Assembly: GCA_030704765.1 (NCBI GenBank)
Contig: JAUYDD010000067.1
Span: forward strand, 1 to 34,244
Reading direction: 5' to 3'
Source: Nanobdellota archaeon
GTDB lineage: Archaea; Nanobdellota; Nanobdellia; Pacearchaeales; GW2011-AR1
DNA length: 34,244 nt
Both the position numbers and the translations under genes were made by a program. The number at the start of each line of letters is the position of its first letter. The first letter of the stretch is position 1. The notes under the pieces are model-generated. The model was not told where the DNA came from, made no database searches, and worked only from the letters and a program-made list of their open reading frames with translations. Positions 28,766-34,244 of this stretch are shown here, one piece after another.

Positions 28766-29077
28766 ATGATAATCGATAGAACACCCTTGAACCTTAATGA
28801 AGTTGAAGAAATAGTAAAAAGTATACCTGATAATCCTAAAAAAGAAGCTTTGGAAGAATATCTAAAGAAATTTCTCAAGACAAAAAAGGATCAAGCAAAA
28901 AAAATAAAAGAAGAACTCGAAAAATTAGATATGATTAAAATAAAAAAAGAACATATAGTAAAAATAGTGGATCTTCTTCCTAGTGATGCGTCTGATATAA
29001 ACAAAATATTCATTGATGTCAGTTTAAACGAGGATGAAACAAATAAAATACTCGGAATTGTCAAAAATTCAAAATAA
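28766..29077 (+). CDS. rpoF: DNA-directed RNA polymerase subunit F (Rpb4)
   Basis: Rpb4-like helical protein with KIKKEHIVKIVDLLPSDASDI; canonical position between rpl21e and DUF655. Confidence 0.85.
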   Translation: MIIDRTPLNLNEVEEIVKSIPDNPKKEALEEYLKKFLKTKKDQAKKIKEELEKLDMIKIKKEHIVKIVDLLPSDASDINKIFIDVSLNEDETNKILGIVKNSK

Positions 29078-29082
29078 GAAAA

Positions 29083-29625
29083 ATGATAGAAAAAGAAGAA
29101 TATGCAATAGTCCTAGACTATTTACCTTATGGCTATCCATTAGAAAAGAAAATGATGCCAATAGCCCAGGCTATAGGTATTAAAAAATTCACTCTTCTTC
29201 AACTCATACCTCGAAGAGGCATAAAATTAGAAATAGGAGAAAAAGTTTATATTGGAGATGGAAAAAGAGATAAGATTTATTACATATTAGGCAGGCTTCT
29301 TGAAGACAAATTGACTGAGACCGCAAAAAACCAATTGAATGAATTCGTAGGAAAAGAAATATCAGAAAATGAAAAAAAGTTTGTTGAATTCTTTAATACT
29401 GCTGGGGCTATAAACACTAGAATGCATCAATTTGAGTTATTGCCTGGTTTTGGAAAGAAACATACTGAAGCAATATTAAATGAAAGAAATAATAAACCTT
29501 TTGAATCTTTAGAAGACTTGAAGAACAGAGTTTCTAACCTGCCTGATCCAAAAAAAGCAATTGAAAGAAGATTTGTAGAGGAGATAATAAGTAAACAAAA
29601 ATACTATTTATTAATAGGAAACTAA
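29083..29625 (+). CDS. DUF655 family nucleic-acid-binding protein
   Basis: EEYAIVLDYLPYGYP, IGDGKRDKIYYILGRL, HhH-like LLPGFGKKHTEAIL. Confidence 0.88.
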   Translation: MIEKEEYAIVLDYLPYGYPLEKKMMPIAQAIGIKKFTLLQLIPRRGIKLEIGEKVYIGDGKRDKIYYILGRLLEDKLTETAKNQLNEFVGKEISENEKKFVEFFNTAGAINTRMHQFELLPGFGKKHTEAILNERNNKPFESLEDLKNRVSNLPDPKKAIERRFVEEIISKQKYYLLIGN

Positions 29626-29626
29626 G

Positions 29627-30115
29627 ATGGCAGAACAATTACAAAAAGGAAAAATTCCAGAAAAAAAAGATTATGTTTCAATTGTGAGAATCCTGCAGAC
29701 AGATATTCCTGGAAACAAAAATACATTTACAGGCCTTACTTATCTTAAAGGAATATCCTGGTCAATGTCCAATGCTATATGTAAGATATTGAAACTTGAT
29801 CCTAATAAAAAAGTAATAGAATTAGATTCTAAAGATATTGAAAAGATAACTAGTTTTTTAAATAATATTCCCAATGAAGTCCCGGTTTTTTTATTAAACA
29901 GAAGGAAAGATTTTGATACAGGGAAAGATTTCCATTTGACTGGAAATAATCTTGAAATGAGAAAAGAGTTTGATGTCAGGAGACTTAAAAAAATAAGGTC
30001 TTATAGAGGGTTAAGACATGCTACAGGCCAACCTACAAGAGGGCAAAGGACAAAAAGCCATTTTAGAAATAAAAAGAAAAATAAACCTATTGGAGTGAGT
30101 AGGAACAAAAAATAA
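29627..30115 (+). CDS. rps13: 30S ribosomal protein S13
   Basis: VRILQTDIPGNKNTFTGLTYLKGISWSMSNAIC...YRGLRHATGQPTRGQRTKSHFR. Confidence 0.96.
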   Translation: MAEQLQKGKIPEKKDYVSIVRILQTDIPGNKNTFTGLTYLKGISWSMSNAICKILKLDPNKKVIELDSKDIEKITSFLNNIPNEVPVFLLNRRKDFDTGKDFHLTGNNLEMRKEFDVRRLKKIRSYRGLRHATGQPTRGQRTKSHFRNKKKNKPIGVSRNKK

Positions 30116-30116
30116 A

Positions 30117-30659
30117 ATGCCAAAAAGAAGCAGAAAAAAATATTCAAGACCGAGAAAACCTTATGACAAAACAAGGATAGATGAAGAGAACAAACTTAGA
30201 GAAGCTTATGGGTTAAAAAATAAAAGAGAGATATGGAAAGCTGATGCTGCTATAACTAGAGTCAGAAACCTTGCAAAAGAACTTATCACTAAATCTGTAG
30301 ACGAAAAAGAACTTTTCATAAAAAGACTGCAAAAAAGAGGATTTGATGTAAAAAGCATAGCAGAATCTCTTGCATTAGATAAAGAAGATTATCTTAAAAG
30401 AAGACTGCAGACTATAACCTATAAAAAAGGATTGACAACCACCCCTAAACAAGCAAGACAAATGATAGTTCATAAGCATATATCTATAGGTGATCAAATA
30501 GTGAATATACCTTCTTACCAAGTATCTTTAGATGAAGAACATTTAGTCAAGCTAAACATTGTATTAAAGATAAAAGAACAAAAAAAATCAAAAGAAGAAA
30601 AAATAAAAGAAGAGATCCTAGAAGAAGAAAACCTGAATAACCAAATTATGGAGATTTAA
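30117..30659 (+). CDS. rps4: 30S ribosomal protein S4
   Basis: KKYSRPRKPYDKTRIDEENKLREAYGLKNKREIWKA; S4 domain QARQMIVHKHISIGDQIVNIPSY. Confidence 0.95.
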   Translation: MPKRSRKKYSRPRKPYDKTRIDEENKLREAYGLKNKREIWKADAAITRVRNLAKELITKSVDEKELFIKRLQKRGFDVKSIAESLALDKEDYLKRRLQTITYKKGLTTTPKQARQMIVHKHISIGDQIVNIPSYQVSLDEEHLVKLNIVLKIKEQKKSKEEKIKEEILEEENLNNQIMEI

Positions 30660-30660
30660 G

Positions 30661-31101
30661 ATGAGTGAAAAAACAATAAAAAACAAAGAAACTGAAGAAG
30701 AAAAAAGAGAGAGTATAAAAAAGAAAGAAGAAAGAATAGGTATACTCAATATCTATACTACTTTTAATAATACTATAATCAATTTGACTGATATGGCTGG
30801 AAACACCTTGGCTAAGTTCTCTGGAGGACAATCTACAAAACAATCAAGATTAAAAGCTAATCCAACAATTGCTATGTTTGTTGCTCAAAGGATTGCTGAA
30901 GAAGCTAAAGACAACGGAATTACAGGGTTTTATGTCAGGATAAAAGCTGAAACAGGCCAGAATAATCCGGGACCTGGTGCTCATTCTGCTATCAAATCAC
31001 TTACAAGAGCTGGTTTTAAGATAGTAAGCATAATGGATACTACTAAAATGCCGAGAGGCGGACCTAAAAAGAAAGGAGGCAGGAGAGGTAGAAGAGTTTA
31101 A
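30661..31101 (+). CDS. rps11: 30S ribosomal protein S11
   Basis: GILNIYTTFNNTIINLTDMAGN...PGPGAHSAIKSLTRAGFKI...GGPKKKGGRRGRRV. Confidence 0.97.
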   Translation: MSEKTIKNKETEEEKRESIKKKEERIGILNIYTTFNNTIINLTDMAGNTLAKFSGGQSTKQSRLKANPTIAMFVAQRIAEEAKDNGITGFYVRIKAETGQNNPGPGAHSAIKSLTRAGFKIVSIMDTTKMPRGGPKKKGGRRGRRV

Positions 31102-31125
31102 AAACCTTATAAATTATTTTTTAAT

Positions 31126-31791
31126 ATGATAAAAACAATTAGCTCTAATGATAAAGAAGGAAAATTAAGCTTTATAACAGACATGTCCACTAGTCTTGCT
31201 AATGCTATTAGAAGAAGTGTCTTGGAAATACCCACAATGGCAATAGATGAGGCTGAAATAATAAAAAACGATTCTGCATTATACGATGAAATAATTGCCC
31301 ATAGAATGGGCTTGATTCCTATAAAAGCAGACAAAGGCACTAAAGAATTGAAATTCAAATTAAAAGAAGTCGGTCCAAAGACTGTTTATTCAACTGATTT
31401 GCATCCTTCTACAGATACTGAATATAAATTGCCTATTGTACTACTGGATGAAGAACAAGAACTTGAAGTCTTATGTGAAGCAAGATTAGGCAAAGGTATT
31501 GATCATATAAAATATTCTCCTGGACTAGTATATTACAGGCATAATATAGATCCTGGAATATTAGATTTTGTTGTGATTGATGATGAAGGAAAAGCTAGCT
31601 TTAATGAAGAAGAATTAAATCAGAAAAAACTAACAGAAGCAGATTTAAATAAAATTAAAAAAACCAAGAAGGTCAATGAACTTATCTTCAATATAGAATC
31701 CTGGGGACAGATAAAGTCCAAAGATATTTTCTTAAGAGCTGTAGACGCTTTAAATGAAAATCTAGAAGAACTGGAAAAAGCAATCAAATAA
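31126..31791 (+). CDS. rpoD: DNA-directed RNA polymerase subunit D (Rpb3)
   Basis: LANAIRRSVLEIPTMAIDEAEI...DEIIAHRMGLIPI. Confidence 0.94.
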   Translation: MIKTISSNDKEGKLSFITDMSTSLANAIRRSVLEIPTMAIDEAEIIKNDSALYDEIIAHRMGLIPIKADKGTKELKFKLKEVGPKTVYSTDLHPSTDTEYKLPIVLLDEEQELEVLCEARLGKGIDHIKYSPGLVYYRHNIDPGILDFVVIDDEGKASFNEEELNQKKLTEADLNKIKKTKKVNELIFNIESWGQIKSKDIFLRAVDALNENLEELEKAIK

Positions 31792-31850
31792 TAGATTTCT
31801 ATTAAAAAATAAATATATATACTCGTTTTATTTTCACTTTGTTAGATTAA

Positions 31851-31934
31851 GCGGGAGTGCCAGAGTGGTCAAATGGAGCACGTTAAGGCCGTGCTGGCTT
31901 AGTGCCTACAGGGGTTCAAATCCTCTCTCCCGCA
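31851..31934 (+). tRNA. tRNA-Leu (anticodon read as AAG)
   Basis: GCGGGAGTGCCAGAGTGGTCAAATGGA GCACG TTAAGGC CGTGC TGGCTTAGTGCCTA CAGGGGTTCAAATCCTCT CTCCCGC A. Confidence 0.9.
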
Positions 31935-31963
31935 TTCTAGAAAGGATTTGAATTATCAAAATC

Positions 31964-31991
31964 ACAATAACCTTTATAAACCCCTTATTGT
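31964..31991 (+). promoter_or_regulatory. TATA box enclosed by a 7-bp inverted repeat
   Basis: acaataa-cctttataaacccc-ttattgt upstream of rpl18e. Confidence 0.4.
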
Positions 31992-32073
31992 TACAAAACT
32001 TATCTTGCAAGTATAAAAGCGTTTAGCAGGAGTCAAATATAGACTTCTATAAACCCTTCTTTACTTCAATAAA

Positions 32074-32430
32074 ATGATATCAAAAACAAAAATACAAGAA
32101 AGATTAAGAGGGAAAAAAAACCTTTATCTAGTTGAAACAATAATCTTAGCAAAAAAGAACAATCATTTAGAATTAGCAAATAAACTAGCTGTTCCTACTA
32201 GAAGACAAGCTAAAATCAATCTGAATGAATTAAACAATCTAAATGAGAAACACATAATCTATCCTGGAAAGGTCCTTGCTAATGGAGACATTAATAAAAA
32301 AATGATTGTTGTTGCTTTAGGTTTTTCTAGTCAAGCAAAAGAAAAACTTAATAAAGCAGGATGCGAGACTAAAACAATAAAAGAAGAACTTTTAAAAAAT
32401 CCGGATTTGAAAGGAGTAAAAATATTATGA
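32074..32430 (+). CDS. rpl18e: 50S ribosomal protein L18e
   Basis: LANKLAVPTRRQAKINLNELNN...YPGKVLANGDINKKMIVVALGFS. Confidence 0.93.
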   Translation: MISKTKIQERLRGKKNLYLVETIILAKKNNHLELANKLAVPTRRQAKINLNELNNLNEKHIIYPGKVLANGDINKKMIVVALGFSSQAKEKLNKAGCETKTIKEELLKNPDLKGVKIL

Positions 32431-32470
32431 TACAATTAAATAATGTTCGATTTAAGAGGTAAATCTTCAC

Positions 32471-32875
32471 ATGGAAAAGATAATAATTGATGCTGAAGGA
32501 ATTGTCTTAGGAAGACTTGCGAGTTTTGTTGCAAAACAAGCTCTTGAAGGAAAAGAAATATCTATAGTCAATTCTGAAAAAGCAATAATCACTGGAAACA
32601 GAAAAAACATAATTGAAAAATACCAAAAGAAAAGAAAACTTGGTGGAACTGCTCAAAAAGGACCGTATTATGATAAACCTTCTTATATGATATTGAAAAG
32701 AGCGATAAGGGGAATGCTTCCAGACCATAGAAATGGAATAGGAAGAACAGCATTCAAGAACATCAAATGCTATGAAGGAATTCCTAATGAATTCAAGAAC
32801 TCAATATTCATGAAATTAAAAAGTCCTGAAAAAATAAATTATATAGATATTAAAGAAGTTTCAAAAAACTTGTAA
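32471..32875 (+). CDS. rpl13: 50S ribosomal protein L13
   Basis: IIDAEGIVLGRLASFVAKQAL...GPYYDKPSYMILKRAIRGMLP. Confidence 0.96.
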   Translation: MEKIIIDAEGIVLGRLASFVAKQALEGKEISIVNSEKAIITGNRKNIIEKYQKKRKLGGTAQKGPYYDKPSYMILKRAIRGMLPDHRNGIGRTAFKNIKCYEGIPNEFKNSIFMKLKSPEKINYIDIKEVSKNL

Positions 32876-32876
32876 A

Positions 32877-33284
32877 ATGGAAAAAAATAAAACAACAATA
32901 AGCGGTAAAAGAAAGACATCTATTGCTAAAGCAACAATACTTGAAGGTAATGGAAAAATATGGATAAATAAAAGGCCGTATGAAAACCTGGATTTTTTTA
33001 GAAAACTAATGATTGATGAGCCTGTTGAGATAACCAAAAAAACACTCGGCCATTTTAATTTCAACATCTATGTCAATGCAAAAAGTGGTGGAAAAGAAAG
33101 CCAGATCCATGCATCAAGACTTGCTATTGCAAGAGCATTAGTAAAATTCACAGGCTCTAATGAACTGAAAAGAGCGTTTTTAAAATATGACAAAAACCTT
33201 CTTGTAGCTGACACTAGAAGAAAAGAAGCATATAAGCCCGGAGACTCTAAAGCAAGAGCGAAAAGGCAGAAGTCATTTAGATAG
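32877..33284 (+). CDS. rps9: 30S ribosomal protein S9
   Basis: SGKRKTSIAKATI...GGKESQIHASRLAIARALV...DTRRKEAYKPGDSKARAKRQKSFR. Confidence 0.96.
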   Translation: MEKNKTTISGKRKTSIAKATILEGNGKIWINKRPYENLDFFRKLMIDEPVEITKKTLGHFNFNIYVNAKSGGKESQIHASRLAIARALVKFTGSNELKRAFLKYDKNLLVADTRRKEAYKPGDSKARAKRQKSFR

Positions 33285-33330
33285 TTCTAATTAGGGTTAA
33301 TTTAAATAGAATTCAAAAAAAAATTAATAA

Positions 33331-34044
33331 TTATCCTGATGTAGAAGGTGCCATTAATCTTTGAGCTAATCCCTGAATCCTTTCTTTGTAGGAATCTATC
33401 ATTCTTTGGGCTGCTGTATAAGATTTCTCAACTGCATCTGCAGTTGCAATGGTTCTATCATATACCTCAGTTAGGTTTGGCAGATATCCTATTCTTCTCA
33501 ATCGATCATCATGAGTATTTGTTTCAGCATAAAAATGAAGCTTATCTTTATCTTCTATTAATTCAACGCCATTATTTGTAGCAAGATATTTTCGAGAAGC
33601 ACCACTTATCTCACTAAGAGCTTGTCTTAAAGCAATTAATTCTTCTGAACCTTCAAATTCTTCTAATGATTTATAAATATGTTTAGAACTGGCACTTATA
33701 TTACGAGCTATTGAAAAAGGGTTAGGATGCGCAAAATAAAGCTCAATTTCAAGAGTAGTATTTGGAAGCTTTGTTCCATTTAATAATACAAAAGGAATTT
33801 CTTTTCCATCATAAGATACTACTTTTAGAGAATCAGTTCCTAAATATTCTCCAAGACTTTTAAAAAAATCTCTTACAACATCTGCATCTCTTTGAAACAT
33901 TGATTGAGTTCTTATTGCCCAGTCTAATTCTCCAAGATTTAAAACTGATTTACCTGTTTTTGAAAGAGCAAATAACCATTCACAAAAAGCTTTATGGCCT
34001 GGAAGTGTTGGACCTTGCACACGATTCTCTATATTTTCTTGCAT
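33331..34044 (-). CDS. Hypothetical protein (about 237 aa); start corrected to MQENIENRVQ
   Basis: ORF track start at 34095 falls in the repeat element/promoter region; internal Met at 34044 leaves TATA-like AAATATATTTAAATC upstream. Confidence 0.65.
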   Translation of the reverse strand: MQENIENRVQGPTLPGHKAFCEWLFALSKTGKSVLNLGELDWAIRTQSMFQRDADVVRDFFKSLGEYLGTDSLKVVSYDGKEIPFVLLNGTKLPNTTLEIELYFAHPNPFSIARNISASSKHIYKSLEEFEGSEELIALRQALSEISGASRKYLATNNGVELIEDKDKLHFYAETNTHDDRLRRIGYLPNLTEVYDRTIATADAVEKSYTAAQRMIDSYKERIQGLAQRLMAPSTSG

Positions 34045-34084
34045 TAATAAAATATGAATACTTGATTTAAATATATTTCTAAGA

Positions 34085-34244
34085 TAGGATATCAAAAAAA
34101 TTTCCTGAAAAATCGCCTACTCCATCCTGAAGGATGGAGTTTGATCGGCGATTTTTCTGATTCGGAAATTTTTAGGATGCTCGGAAATTGAATGCAAGTA
34201 AACTACCTCATCTTAAAAGATGAGGTTTTCAATTTCCGACATAA
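34085..34244. repeat. Compound nested palindrome element E5
   Basis: TAGGATATC...CGACATAA; aaaaatttcc(34096-34105)/ggaaattttt(34164-34173) enclosing aaaaatcgcc(34108-34117)/ggcgattttt(34147-34156) enclosing ctccatcc(34120-34127)/ggatggag(34132-34139); then cggaaattga(34182-34191)/tcaatttccg(34229-34238) enclosing cctcatctt(34206-34214)/aagatgagg(34217-34225). Confidence 0.88.

Overview
The window looks like an AT-rich archaeal (probably DPANN-type) chromosomal segment. Evidence: archaeal ribosomal protein and RNA polymerase genes (rpl21e, rpoF, DUF655, rps13-rps4-rps11-rpoD, rpl18e-rpl13-rps9, rpoN), SecF/SecD, a 5S rRNA, four tRNAs and TTTATAAA-like TATA boxes. The left third carries envelope/glycan genes, including an 837-aa predicted four-domain fusion (GtrA + ribulose-phosphate-3-epimerase-like + pol-beta-type nucleotidyltransferase + histidine phosphatase). 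The centre has a small accessory block between 18-bp direct repeats. It encodes an RHH protein translationally coupled to a predicted single-pass membrane protein with a Cys-rich ectodomain, a cytoplasmic coiled coil and an HNH nuclease, followed by a two-TM peptide. The strongest unexplained signal is a family of intergenic compound (nested) palindrome elements at 1-141, 2197-2423, 8345-8494, 12618-12811 and 34085-34244. Two members share both boundaries (TAGGATATC...CGACATAA), and their stems differ by paired changes that preserve base pairing. No database searches or folding software were used; all family calls come from motif recognition.
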